This document shows positions 7,570 to 13,597 of a stretch of DNA of 64,000 nt, piece by piece. The position numbers and the translations under genes are program-made. Each line of letters opens with the position of its first letter. Position 1 is the stretch's first letter. Below the pieces are notes generated by a model that was given only the letters and a program-made list of their open reading frames with translations, had not been told where the DNA came from and made no database searches. Source of the stretch: Pseudomonas denitrificans (nom. rej.) (lineage in GTDB: Bacteria > Pseudomonadota > Gammaproteobacteria > Pseudomonadales > Pseudomonadaceae); assembly GCF_008807415.1 (NCBI RefSeq), contig NZ_CP043626.1, positions 4,812,501 to 4,876,500 of the forward strand. Direction: 5' to 3'.

Positions 7570-7591
7570 CCAGGGCGCGGCAACGCCCCGG
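7570..7591 (+). promoter_or_regulatory. CGGCAA-loop hairpin 1 with RBS module
   Basis: GGGCG (7573-7577) pairs with CGCCC (7584-7588) around the hexaloop CGGCAA (7578-7583); beyond an A/C mismatch two further C-G pairs extend the stem. It begins nine bases after the primase stop. Eleven bases downstream starts the block AAGGAGAAGCACCATGCA that contains the next start codon. Confidence 0.75.
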
Positions 7592-7614
7592 CAACAACCC
7601 CAAGGAGAAGCACC

Positions 7615-7755
7615 ATGCACAACGACGACACCCCGCTCTATGAGCCCCGCCGCAACGAGTGGCTCGCCACGCTCACGCTCACCGGCGTGACCTTGGCCCT
7701 GCTGGCCATCGCTGGCTACTACACCCCGGCCGTACTGGCCGCCGTCATCCACTGA
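7615..7755 (+). CDS. 46-residue single-TM phage protein
   Basis: A small protein (MHNDDTPLYEPRRNEWLATL...) with a polar, acidic-then-basic N-terminus and one TM helix at about residues 17-43. AAGGAG lies seven bases before the ATG, inside the repeated leader block. The start is certain because the same block precedes four other genes. It is likely an inner-membrane peptide with the N-terminus inside by the positive-inside rule (RR at 12-13). Function unknown; small membrane peptides among early phage genes may be exclusion or host-takeover factors. Confidence 0.7.
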   Translation: MHNDDTPLYEPRRNEWLATLTLTGVTLALLAIAGYYTPAVLAAVIH

Positions 7756-7762
7756 TCGCCCG

Positions 7763-7786
7763 GCCCGGGCGCGGCAACGTCCGGGC
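7763..7786 (+). promoter_or_regulatory. CGGCAA-loop hairpin 2 with RBS module
   Basis: GCCCGGGCG (7763-7771) pairs with CGTCCGGGC (7778-7786) over nine base pairs (one G-U), enclosing the hexaloop CGGCAA (7772-7777). It starts seven bases after the previous stop. The downstream block is CAGGAGAAGCACCATGCA, differing by one base from the others. Confidence 0.8.
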
Positions 7787-7807
7787 AACCGACCCAGGAG
7801 AAGCACC

Positions 7808-8080
7808 ATGCAACTCAACGTATCCCGCGGCGCATCCGCGACTGGCAAGACGGTCCGCCTTCGCCAGACCGCAGCCGCTGCCGGCCAAAACCAGAAAGAC
7901 ATTCTGGTCGGCCGCCATCTCTCGACTCCCGCGTTTAAAGCCGTGGTTTGGCGCCGCTCCAATCGCGGCGCAACGGTCATCTGCATCGACGAGTGCAGCG
8001 AAGAGCAAATCACGATCCTGGAGCGCTACCGGAACCGCATGCCGGACCACCTGACCATCCACGCCGTTGTAGCGAACTGA
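7808..8080 (+). CDS. 90-residue early phage protein, unknown
   Basis: A basic protein starting MQLNVSRGASATGKTVRLRQ. The first 30 residues are rich in R, K and Q. The remainder alternates strand and helix (AFKAVVWRRSNRGATVICIDECSEEQITILERYRNR). The start is fixed by the leader block with AGGAG seven bases upstream. No catalytic motif is visible, and 'GASATGKT' looks superficially like a P-loop but is too close to the N-terminus with no preceding strand, so I do not call it an ATPase. Position in the early operon suggests a regulatory or takeover role. Confidence 0.6.
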   Translation: MQLNVSRGASATGKTVRLRQTAAAAGQNQKDILVGRHLSTPAFKAVVWRRSNRGATVICIDECSEEQITILERYRNRMPDHLTIHAVVAN

Positions 8081-8094
8081 TCGACAGACACTCA

Positions 8095-8118
8095 GCCCGG
8101 GCGCGGCAACGCCTGGGC
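8095..8118 (+). promoter_or_regulatory. CGGCAA-loop hairpin 3 with RBS module
   Basis: GCCCGGGCG (8095-8103) pairs with CGCCTGGGC (8110-8118) over nine base pairs (one G-U at a position different from hairpin 2), with the hexaloop CGGCAA (8104-8109). It is followed by AAGGAGAAGCACCATGCA, containing the start at 8138. Confidence 0.8.
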
Positions 8119-8137
8119 GCCCCCAAGGAGAAGCACC

Positions 8138-8869
8138 ATGCAAAAGCACTTCACTATCACCCAGGCGATGCGCGAAAACGTCGCCGACCAGCTCACCCTG
8201 CAAGCCGTTGCACAGCACGGCCCACGCATTGCGGCAGACCTGGAGGCGCTTAATAAACAGTTCTGGTCGAAGCACCGCGCAGCCGTAGAGGCCCTGCCCG
8301 GGCTGAGCAAAAAGCACTGGGGTGACCTGATCGTCGCCGGCGCTCTGGCAGCCGTCGTCAAGTGCGACGTCTACTACATGAAACCGCGGGACGGCATGGA
8401 GCCAACCCGCTGCGGCCTGCACCTGATCTACCACGAGTACAAGGAAGACAGCCGCAACGCCCTGGTGCAGCGGATCATCGATTCGCCGGCATACGAGCGC
8501 GTGAAACCGTTCGTCAACCGGAACGCTCACCACGACCGCCACTGGTCACTCCGACTGACCAACCCCACTGGGTCCGTGCCGCGCTTGGCCGGCATGGACG
8601 TTCTCACCGACCCTGCCCACGAAACGCTGGCCATGCTCTGCAGTGAAGACCTGCAAAGCGTGATGAAAGGTGCCGAGGCATTCCGCGCGCAGGCCATGGA
8701 CGTGCTGCTCGCCTGCCGCACCTCTCGCCAGGTCGAAGACCTCTTCCCCGAGGCCGCCAAGCTGCTCCCGCAGCCCGTAAAGGCCGAGCGAGCGCTTGCC
8801 CCCACCGAGCTGGCCGCGAGCGTCCGCGGAATGCTCAACGCCGGCGTGCCGCCGGTCGTGGCGGCGTGA
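8138..8869 (+). CDS. 243-residue early phage protein, unknown
   Basis: Starts MQKHFTITQAMRENVADQLT at the leader block. It is a mostly helical N-terminal domain, then a beta-rich middle (VVKCDVYYMKPRDGMEPTRCGLHLIYHEYKEDSRN), then a helical C-terminus ending in a low-complexity PVKAERALAPTELA linker and a final helix. I recognise no catalytic motif. The general plan recalls hypothetical proteins linked with nucleotide-modification islands in phages, but I cannot defend a specific family name. It is the largest of the small early genes behind the hairpin leaders, so it is a reasonable candidate for the main effector of the module. Confidence 0.65.
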   Translation: MQKHFTITQAMRENVADQLTLQAVAQHGPRIAADLEALNKQFWSKHRAAVEALPGLSKKHWGDLIVAGALAAVVKCDVYYMKPRDGMEPTRCGLHLIYHEYKEDSRNALVQRIIDSPAYERVKPFVNRNAHHDRHWSLRLTNPTGSVPRLAGMDVLTDPAHETLAMLCSEDLQSVMKGAEAFRAQAMDVLLACRTSRQVEDLFPEAAKLLPQPVKAERALAPTELAASVRGMLNAGVPPVVAA

Positions 8870-8879
8870 GGTGGCCCAG

Positions 8880-9221
8880 ATGAACGGATACCAACGTTGG
8901 CAGGCAGACCTTGTCCGTATCGCCGCAGAGGAAGCCGAACGGCCGGCGATTCGCGCCGCCGGTATGGAGGCGCTGCAACGTCTTCTGCCGGTAGCCCAGC
9001 GCGACACTGGGCAGAGCCGCATCGTCGGGCGCTTCCTGCTGAGCCTCTACAACGGCAACGCCTTCCCCTTCTGTCTCACCGATCTGCGCGGGCTGGACAC
9101 CCAGCTCTGGGAGGACTGCCTTGCGCTGCTGCGGCTTGACCGCCGGCCAGAGGTGGAAATTCACCAGTACGTCCAGGACGGCGAACACGTCTGGTCCGAC
9201 CTCAAACAAGCCTGGGCCTGA
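8880..9221 (+). CDS. 113-residue phage protein, DUF7673-like
   Basis: Begins at ATG 8880, 10 bases after the previous stop; GAGGTGG provides the ribosome site. The core EALQRLLPVAQRDTGQSRIVGRFLLSLYNGNAFPFCLTDLRGLD matches from memory a family of short Pseudomonas phage/plasmid proteins catalogued as DUF7673 (ALxRLLxVAxxDTGQSxxVAxFLL...). The function of that family is unknown. Unlike its neighbours it has no CGGCAA hairpin in front, so it is probably translated together with the 243-residue protein. The last part (RPEVEIHQYVQDGEHVWSDLKQAW) is acidic and helical. Confidence 0.65.
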   Translation: MNGYQRWQADLVRIAAEEAERPAIRAAGMEALQRLLPVAQRDTGQSRIVGRFLLSLYNGNAFPFCLTDLRGLDTQLWEDCLALLRLDRRPEVEIHQYVQDGEHVWSDLKQAWA

Positions 9222-9238
9222 ACCCGGCAACAAGAAGG

Positions 9239-9264
9239 CCCAGGCGAGCGGCAACTCGCCAGGG
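9239..9264 (+). promoter_or_regulatory. CGGCAA-loop hairpin 4 with RBS module
   Basis: GGCGAG (9243-9248) pairs with CTCGCC (9255-9260) around the hexaloop CGGCAA (9249-9254). An A-A mismatch is followed outward by CCC/GGG. The stem sequence differs from hairpins 1-3 while the pairing and loop are kept. AAGGAGAAGCACCATGCA follows with the start at 9286. Confidence 0.8.
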
Positions 9265-9285
9265 TCTGTCCCAAGGAGAAGCACC

Positions 9286-10347
9286 ATGCACCAATTTCAG
9301 CAGCTCCACCGCTGGCTGCTACTGGCAATGGTCGTCGCACTGGCAGGCGTGACCGCCACCTCTGTGGCGCTAGCCATTGCCGCGCTCATCCAGGCCCCCC
9401 TGCTCGCGGTCCTGTTCGCCTCGGCAGCGGTAGTCCTGGACCTGTTCAAGTACATCGCCTGGCCCTTCGCCCTCGGCCTGCTGGAAATGCGCCGTACCGT
9501 GTGCGCGCTGCTGATGATGGCCAGCGCGCTGGCCCTGGGCGGCGTGTCTTCCTGGGCCAGCTACGACCGCCTCATGACCTCGATCGTCACCAGCCGCGCG
9601 GAGCAGCAGGCGCGCCAGACACAACGCCAGGCAGACCTGGTTGAGCAGCGCGACGCCGACGCCGCCCGCATCCAGCAGCTGGACGCCGAAGCTGTCGCCA
9701 CTCGCCAGCAGGCCGACTCACTTCGTGATCGAGGCATGGTCACCCGAGCCCTGGAGCTGGAGACAGCGACCATGACCCGCATCGACTCCGAGCGCGAGCG
9801 CGCCCAGGTGCGCAGAGATTCCGCCTCTCAGGAGCTGACAGCACTACTCGCGAAGCCGGCCAAGGCGGCGGGCCTCCCCCTGGAGCTGGCCACCCTTCTC
9901 TGCCTCGGCTTCGCCGCAGCGCTGGAAGTGGTCCCCGCCCTGATTCTCTCCGCGCTCCGACCAGCAACAACCGCGGAACGCGCCCCGGTAGCAGTAACCG
10001 AGAAACGGAAACAGCCCGAAGAACGCAGCGATGAACGCTCGGAAACAGGGCCGGAAACGGCCACAGACGAAGGCCTGCCGGCTCTGCTGCAACAGCTCAT
10101 CGCCGGAACAGAGAGCGGCGCCAAGGTGGCGGTAAGGAAAGTGGCGAAGGAACTGCGGATCGGCAGCAGCAAGGCAACCAGGCTCCTGCAGCAGGCCGCC
10201 GAAATCGGCGTACTGCACAAGACCCCGGCGGCTACGTCGCCGCATAGAAGAAGGCCCCACCGGGCGGCAACCCGGCAGGGCCTGACCAACCCCAAGGAGA
10301 AGCACCATGCAAGTGAATCAACCCAAGGTCAGCGCGGCGAAGGCTAG
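9286..10347 (+). CDS. Membrane-anchored coiled-coil protein with C-terminal winged-helix-like domain
   Basis: A 353-residue protein. Predicted TM segments lie at about 10-34, 38-66 and 71-90, then a long Q/R/E-rich coiled coil (103-190), a fourth TM (198-224), an acidic linker (230-262) and a small domain at 264-312. In that domain VAVRKVAKELRIGSSKATRLLQQ looks like the winged helix of FtsK-gamma-type DNA-binding modules. The start is fixed by the leader block. The stop lies beyond the next gene's start: the last 40 residues are encoded by hairpin 5, its RBS block and the first 40 bases of the next gene. It might tether phage DNA to the membrane (inference). No ATPase motif, so not a motor. 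Confidence 0.7.
   Translation: MHQFQQLHRWLLLAMVVALAGVTATSVALAIAALIQAPLLAVLFASAAVVLDLFKYIAWPFALGLLEMRRTVCALLMMASALALGGVSSWASYDRLMTSIVTSRAEQQARQTQRQADLVEQRDADAARIQQLDAEAVATRQQADSLRDRGMVTRALELETATMTRIDSERERAQVRRDSASQELTALLAKPAKAAGLPLELATLLCLGFAAALEVVPALILSALRPATTAERAPVAVTEKRKQPEERSDERSETGPETATDEGLPALLQQLIAGTESGAKVAVRKVAKELRIGSSKATRLLQQAAEIGVLHKTPAATSPHRRRPHRAATRQGLTNPKEKHHASESTQGQRGEG
10253..10282 (+). promoter_or_regulatory. CGGCAA-loop hairpin 5 with RBS module (inside upstream CDS)
   Basis: CCGGG (10260-10264) pairs with CCCGG (10271-10275) around CGGCAA (10265-10270). After a symmetric CA/CA internal loop, GGCCC (10253-10257) pairs with GGGCC (10278-10282). It lies inside the 3' coding part of the 353-residue gene and before AAGGAGAAGCACCATGCA (start 10307). 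Confidence 0.8.
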
Positions 10348-10549
10348 CACGGTTCGTGAACGTCCTCCGATGGCCAGCAAGCGTCTCGACCTCCCGGCAA
10401 CATGCGAAATCTGCGGTAAGGCTCGCAATACCAGAAAGCACCAGCGCTGCAGCCGCGTGCGCCAGAAGCGCCAAAGCGCGGAGTGGGCCAGCTACATGGC
10501 CAACCAGGCCGCGAAGAAAGCCCAGGGAGGCCGCCGCTATGCCCGTTGA
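10307..10549 (+). CDS. 80-residue basic zinc-knuckle-like protein
   Basis: Begins MQVNQPKVSAAKASTVRERP at the leader block and overlaps the end of the 353-residue gene by 41 bases in another frame. The middle contains CEICGKARNTRKHQRC, a CxxC plus a distal cysteine with a histidine, which could bind one zinc. The C-terminal 35 residues are strongly basic (R/K/Q) and probably bind nucleic acid. It overlaps the next start by 11 bases. It could be a regulator, possibly of the hairpin leaders themselves, but this is only inference from its basic character and place. Confidence 0.65.
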   Translation: MQVNQPKVSAAKASTVRERPPMASKRLDLPATCEICGKARNTRKHQRCSRVRQKRQSAEWASYMANQAAKKAQGGRRYAR

Positions 10550-10757
10550 AATCCGCTGCCGGTACACCACCGGAACCTATGTGGCGACGGCCAAGGGCCT
10601 GAAAGGGACCACCAGCAACACAATCAGCGCTCGCCATGCCGCCGAAGCGATGGCCAAGAAACTCGGGCTCGCGCCCGAGCTGCTGGTCGAGAAAGAGCGC
10701 GACCTGCTCGACCCGCGCGAGCGGACCACATTCACCCATCCGGGAGAGCTGGCATGA
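10539..10757 (+). CDS. 72-residue early phage protein, unknown
   Basis: Starts at ATG 10539 with GGGAGG nine bases upstream and overlaps the previous gene by 11 bases. The sequence MPVEIRCRYTTGTYVATAKGLKGTTSNTISA suggests two or three beta strands followed by a helix (RHAAEAMAKKLGL) and an acidic tail. It is coupled to the PP-loop gene by an ATGA overlap at 10754. I recognise no family. Longer readings in this frame would lie over the previous gene and lack a ribosome site. Confidence 0.6.
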   Translation: MPVEIRCRYTTGTYVATAKGLKGTTSNTISARHAAEAMAKKLGLAPELLVEKERDLLDPRERTTFTHPGELA

Positions 10758-11557
10758 GGGTTTCAACGATACGTGCCGACTCCCGCATCGTGGTGCAGTT
10801 CAGCTGTGGCGCCGCCTCCGCTGTCGCGGGCAAGCTGGCACTGGCGCAGTACGGCGCTACGCACGATGTCCAGTTCCTCAACGCCTTCCTAGCCAGCGAG
10901 CACGAGGACAACCGCCGCTTTCTCGCTGACTGCGAGGTCTGGACGGGCCGGAAAATCACGGTGCTGCGCGATGAGAAGTACGGCGCCGACGTGGACCAGG
11001 TGTTCCTGCGGGAGCGCTACATGAAGGGTCCGCAGGGCGCACCGTGCACCAAGATGCTCAAGCGCCGTTTGCTCGATGCCTGGAAAAAGCCCGGCGATGT
11101 GATGGTGCTGGGCTTTACGGCGGAAGAAGAGCACCGCCTGGACGACTTCCGCGAGCGGAATCCCGACCGGCCAGCCATCTCGCCACTAATTGAGCGCGGC
11201 CTGACTAAGGCCGATTGCAAGGCGATCATCTCCCGCGCCGGCATCACGCTCCCCTTCATGTACCGGACAGGCTACAGCAACGCCAACTGCCCGGGATGCG
11301 TGAAGGGCGGCGAAGGTTACTGGCGCGCCGTTCGCGCCGACTTCCCCGAAGTCTTCGAGGCCCGCTGCCGAGTACAAGACGAGCTTGGCCCAGGCTCCTG
11401 GTTCCTGCGCTACCGCTCCGGCCCCCGCAAGGGCGAGCGCTTCCCGCTCCGCGACCTTCCCGACGGCCCGATCCTCCGCGATGAAGCCATCCCCTCCTGC
11501 TCGTTCTTCTGCGAGATGGCAGAGGCAGACATCATCCATCGGGAGCCGGCAGCATGA
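10754..11557 (+). CDS. Phage PAPS-reductase-like PP-loop protein
   Basis: A 267-residue adenine-nucleotide alpha-hydrolase-fold protein. The PP-loop SCGAASAV (residues ca. 17-24, in VVQFSCGAASAVAGKLAL) is a variant of the family's SGGxDS. Later hallmarks of phage PAPS-reductase-like proteins are present: the PCTKMLKRRLLDAW segment, the GFTAEEEHRLDDF segment, and a cysteine-bearing SNANCPGCVKGGEGYW region. Related proteins include DndC-type DNA phosphorothioation enzymes and phage sulfur-transfer or adenylation enzymes (known). It lacks the clear C-terminal redox Cys motif of true PAPS reductases. It is coupled by ATGA overlaps at both ends. The exact substrate is unknown; nucleic-acid modification is the likeliest role. 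Confidence 0.8.
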   Translation: MRVSTIRADSRIVVQFSCGAASAVAGKLALAQYGATHDVQFLNAFLASEHEDNRRFLADCEVWTGRKITVLRDEKYGADVDQVFLRERYMKGPQGAPCTKMLKRRLLDAWKKPGDVMVLGFTAEEEHRLDDFRERNPDRPAISPLIERGLTKADCKAIISRAGITLPFMYRTGYSNANCPGCVKGGEGYWRAVRADFPEVFEARCRVQDELGPGSWFLRYRSGPRKGERFPLRDLPDGPILRDEAIPSCSFFCEMAEADIIHREPAA

Positions 11558-11787
11558 ACTTTGTAATCTGCTCACCTCGGCGGGCGGGGAAAAGGATGCT
11601 GCCCCTTTTTCTCTATGCAGCCAGTTGCGGCTGGACGATCAGTCGAACCAATGGCGGCCACCTACGCTTTACGAAGCCAGGGCGTCCGATAATCCACACC
11701 AGTAGCACGCCGAGCGACTGGCGCGCAGTGCGCAACGCCGTGGCCATGCTGGCTAGGGCCGACCGCAAGGAGGTGGTGATTGTCTGA
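11554..11787 (+). CDS. HicA-like small protein (possible mRNA interferase)
   Basis: A 77-residue protein. The stretch CGWTISRTNGGHLRFTKPGRPIIHTSSTPSDWRAVRNAVAMLAR follows the HicA layout: a hydrophobic-aromatic start, the GGH catalytic-histidine segment, a strand, then the TPSDxRAxxNxxAxLRR helix. HicA toxins are small dsRBD-fold RNases usually followed by a HicB antitoxin (known). No HicB is seen next to it; the following gene (87 residues) does not look like one. The N-terminal 25 residues are not typical of HicA. It starts in an ATGA overlap with the PP-loop gene. It may be a solitary phage RNase or a repurposed RNA-binding domain. Confidence 0.6.
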   Translation: MNFVICSPRRAGKRMLPLFLYAASCGWTISRTNGGHLRFTKPGRPIIHTSSTPSDWRAVRNAVAMLARADRKEVVIV

Positions 11788-12043
11788 CCAGGCCGACCTC
11801 CAGCACATGCTGGCATGCGAGGCCCGGTACTGGCTCCGGCGTGGGCACACCACGCCGGAGAAGGTCACCGAGCTACGGGAGAAGCTCAAGCGGCGCGGCG
11901 AGGGCGCCGTCGAGCAGCTGGTAACGGAAATGCGCCGGCAGTGGCTGTGCCGCGGCGAATGGAAGGACACGCAAGAACACGACGGCGATTCTTCTCGCGG
12001 TGCATCTTCCTCGGCCGGCGGTACACTGGAGACCACCCGATGA
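11780..12043 (+). CDS. 87-residue phage protein with TTG start
   Basis: AAGGAGG lies six bases before a TTG at 11780, the best start in this frame; the reading overlaps the previous stop by eight bases. The N-terminal 55 residues are helical and basic (CEARYWLRRGHTTPEKVTELREKLKRRGEGAVEQLVTEMRRQW), a pattern common in short Pseudomonas phage proteins of unknown role. The last 30 residues are polar, serine/glycine-rich and probably disordered. The stop overlaps the next ATG. It was considered as an antitoxin for the HicA-like neighbour but has neither HicB nor ribbon-helix-helix features. Confidence 0.6.
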   Translation: MSDQADLQHMLACEARYWLRRGHTTPEKVTELREKLKRRGEGAVEQLVTEMRRQWLCRGEWKDTQEHDGDSSRGASSSAGGTLETTR

Positions 12044-12249
12044 ACGGAAGCCCCCGCGTGCTGACCTTCGAAGACCTCAAACGCATCACCGGCTATGCCC
12101 GGCGCGCGGACGTGGAACGCGCCCTGGTCGAGCAGGGCGTTCGACTGTTCAGGGGCCGACTCGGCCCATGGACCACTGTTGAATTGATCAACCAGGCCGG
12201 CGGGCTGCGGGCAGACACCCAGGAGCATTACGGCGTCGACATTCTATGA
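12040..12249 (+). CDS. DUF4224 protein next to integrase
   Basis: A 69-residue protein with the DUF4224 pattern LTFEDLKRITGYARRADVERALVEQGVRLFRGRLGPWTTVELI, i.e. 'L-eeL--lTGy-r...L---gi-f--r-gp'. These proteins are frequently encoded immediately upstream of phage integrases in Pseudomonas (from memory) and may act as excisionase or recombination-directionality accessory proteins. It overlaps the previous gene by four bases and the integrase start by four bases (ATGA at 12246), so translation is coupled to the integrase. Function is inferred from position. Confidence 0.75.
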   Translation: MNGSPRVLTFEDLKRITGYARRADVERALVEQGVRLFRGRLGPWTTVELINQAGGLRADTQEHYGVDIL

Positions 12250-13394
12250 GGCGATCCAGGAAGCGGAAGCACAACCCCAACATCCCCGCTCACATCGATC
12301 AGGCCGCCATTCCGGCGGCCGTTTTCTTTGACCACCGCGGCAAAGGCAACTGGTACACCCTCGACCGAGATGAGGCCGGCAAGCAGCATCGCCAGAACAT
12401 AGCCACTAGTCTGGCCACGCTGTCCGAGCTGCATCGAATCATGGAAGAGCGGGCAGGCGTCGACCGCGACAGCCTGAAGTTCCTGTGTAGCGAGTACCAC
12501 GACAGCCCACGCTTCAAGCGCCTGAGCAAGAAGACCCAGGACGACTACACCTGGTCGCGCGATGTCCTGCTCGTCATCCCCACGAGGCTCAAGAAGCCAC
12601 TGGGAGAGCTGGCCGTTCGTAAGTTCACGCCGGCACTGATACAGAGGATCATCGACAACATCGCCGCGGAGGGTACGCCGTCAAAAGCGGCACACGCCCT
12701 GCGCTACCTGCGCCTCGTCATGCAGTGGGGGCGAAACCGTGGATACCTGGACAGCAACCCTGCCCAGGGCATCGAGGCACCAATCGAGCGGAAACAGCGG
12801 CGGCTGCCATCCCATCGCGTAATGCTCCGCCTGATTGAACGCGCCCAGGAGCTGGGGCGCTTGAAGCGCGGCCAGGCCGGGGCCTGTCCGGCTTACCTAG
12901 GCTATGTGATGGAACTGGCGTATCTGTGCCGCCTCCGGGGTATCGAGACGGTCACCCTGACCGATGCCAACGAGCTGCCCGAGGGCATCCTCACCAACCG
13001 CAGAAAGGGCAGCCGGGACAATATCGTCACCTGGACGCCGCGCCTGCGCGCAGCTTGGGAAGGCGCCAAGGCCCACCGGGCAGCGATCTGGGCCGCAAAG
13101 TCCATTCCTTCCCCCATCGCTCCGGAGCGACGCCACATCATTGTGGCTGCGCACGGCGGCGCCCTGCAGAAGTCCAGCCTCGATACGGCCTGGCAGCGCT
13201 TCATCACCACTGCCATCGAGGCAGGCATCATCACCGCCGGCGAACGGTTTGGACTGCACGACCTCAAGCGCCGCGGGATTACCGACACCCCAGGCACCAG
13301 GGCGGATAAGCAGGAGGCCAGCGGCCACCGCGACGAGTCCATGCTCGACATCTATGACCTGAGCCGCCCGCTCGTCGCCCCTTCCGCAGACTGA
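12246..13394 (+). CDS. Tyrosine-recombinase phage integrase
   Basis: A 382-residue site-specific recombinase. An N-terminal arm-binding-like domain occupies residues 1-85, a core-binding SAM-like domain about 90-180 and the catalytic domain 190-375. Catalytic residues visible are R231 (LRGIE), K254 (RRKGS), H338 with the following K341/R342 (HDLKRR), H361 (ASGH) and the nucleophile Y370 (DIYD). It ends 110 bases from the 45-nt tRNA-Thr fragment, as expected for an integrase adjacent to its attachment site. It should insert and, with a directionality factor, excise this prophage. All catalytic residues are intact. Confidence 0.95.
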   Translation: MRRSRKRKHNPNIPAHIDQAAIPAAVFFDHRGKGNWYTLDRDEAGKQHRQNIATSLATLSELHRIMEERAGVDRDSLKFLCSEYHDSPRFKRLSKKTQDDYTWSRDVLLVIPTRLKKPLGELAVRKFTPALIQRIIDNIAAEGTPSKAAHALRYLRLVMQWGRNRGYLDSNPAQGIEAPIERKQRRLPSHRVMLRLIERAQELGRLKRGQAGACPAYLGYVMELAYLCRLRGIETVTLTDANELPEGILTNRRKGSRDNIVTWTPRLRAAWEGAKAHRAAIWAAKSIPSPIAPERRHIIVAAHGGALQKSSLDTAWQRFITTAIEAGIITAGERFGLHDLKRRGITDTPGTRADKQEASGHRDESMLDIYDLSRPLVAPSAD

Positions 13395-13411
13395 TTCCCG
13401 ACGTAACAAAG

Positions 13412-13439
13412 AGGCCAGGACCCGCATGGTTCCTGGCCT
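13412..13439 (+). terminator. Terminator after the integrase
   Basis: AGGCCAGGA (13412-13420) and TCCTGGCCT (13431-13439) form a perfect 9-bp stem with a 10-base loop, followed by TTTCTG. It ends the rightward early operon. Confidence 0.8.
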
Positions 13440-13504
13440 TTCTGCGTGCGCATGCGTAACAAGGAATCGTCTAACTATCTGATTTCATTGAAGTGGCGAG
13501 CTTT

Positions 13505-13549
13505 CTTGTAATCAGTAGGTCCCGGGTTCGACTCCTGGTGCCGGCACCA
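13505..13549 (+). other. Prophage attachment site: 3' fragment of tRNA-Thr(TGT)
   Basis: The 45 bases start CTTGTAATCAGTAGG and end GGTGCCGGCACCA. They match, from memory, the anticodon loop (TGT within CTTGTAATC), variable region, T arm (GGTTCGAC), acceptor strand and CCA of Pseudomonas tRNA-Thr. The upstream bases do not continue into a D arm or 5' acceptor strand, so this is not a functional tRNA gene but the att core left by integration. The intact, regenerated tRNA should lie at the other prophage end, left of this window. Confidence 0.85.
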
Positions 13550-13563
13550 AAAATCCGAACGTC

Positions 13564-13597
13564 GACAAAGGCTCATCCTCAGTGATGGGCCTTTGTC
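13564..13597 (+). terminator. Former tRNA-Thr terminator hairpin
   Basis: GACAAAGGCTCATC (13564-13577) pairs with GATGGGCCTTTGTC (13584-13597) over 14 bp with one G-U and a 6-base loop, 14 bases after the tRNA CCA end. It was probably the terminator of the original tRNA-Thr transcript. The T tract behind it is short. Confidence 0.7.

Noticed and set aside
7808..8080. P-loop ATPase reading of GASATGKT in the 90-residue early protein
   Set aside because: The motif lies at residues 8-15 without the preceding beta strand or any Walker B; the protein is too small and basic.
7570..10282. CRISPR-like array from the repeated hairpin blocks
   Set aside because: Spacing is hundreds of bases with genes between, stems differ in sequence, and each copy is tied to a start codon.
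11780..12043. HicB-type antitoxin for the HicA-like gene
   Set aside because: The 87-residue product has no HicB partial RNase-H fold pattern and no ribbon-helix-helix; it looks like a helical phage protein.
13505..13549. Functional tRNA-Thr gene
   Set aside because: Only the 3' part from the anticodon loop onward is present; the bases before it do not form the D arm or the 5' acceptor strand.
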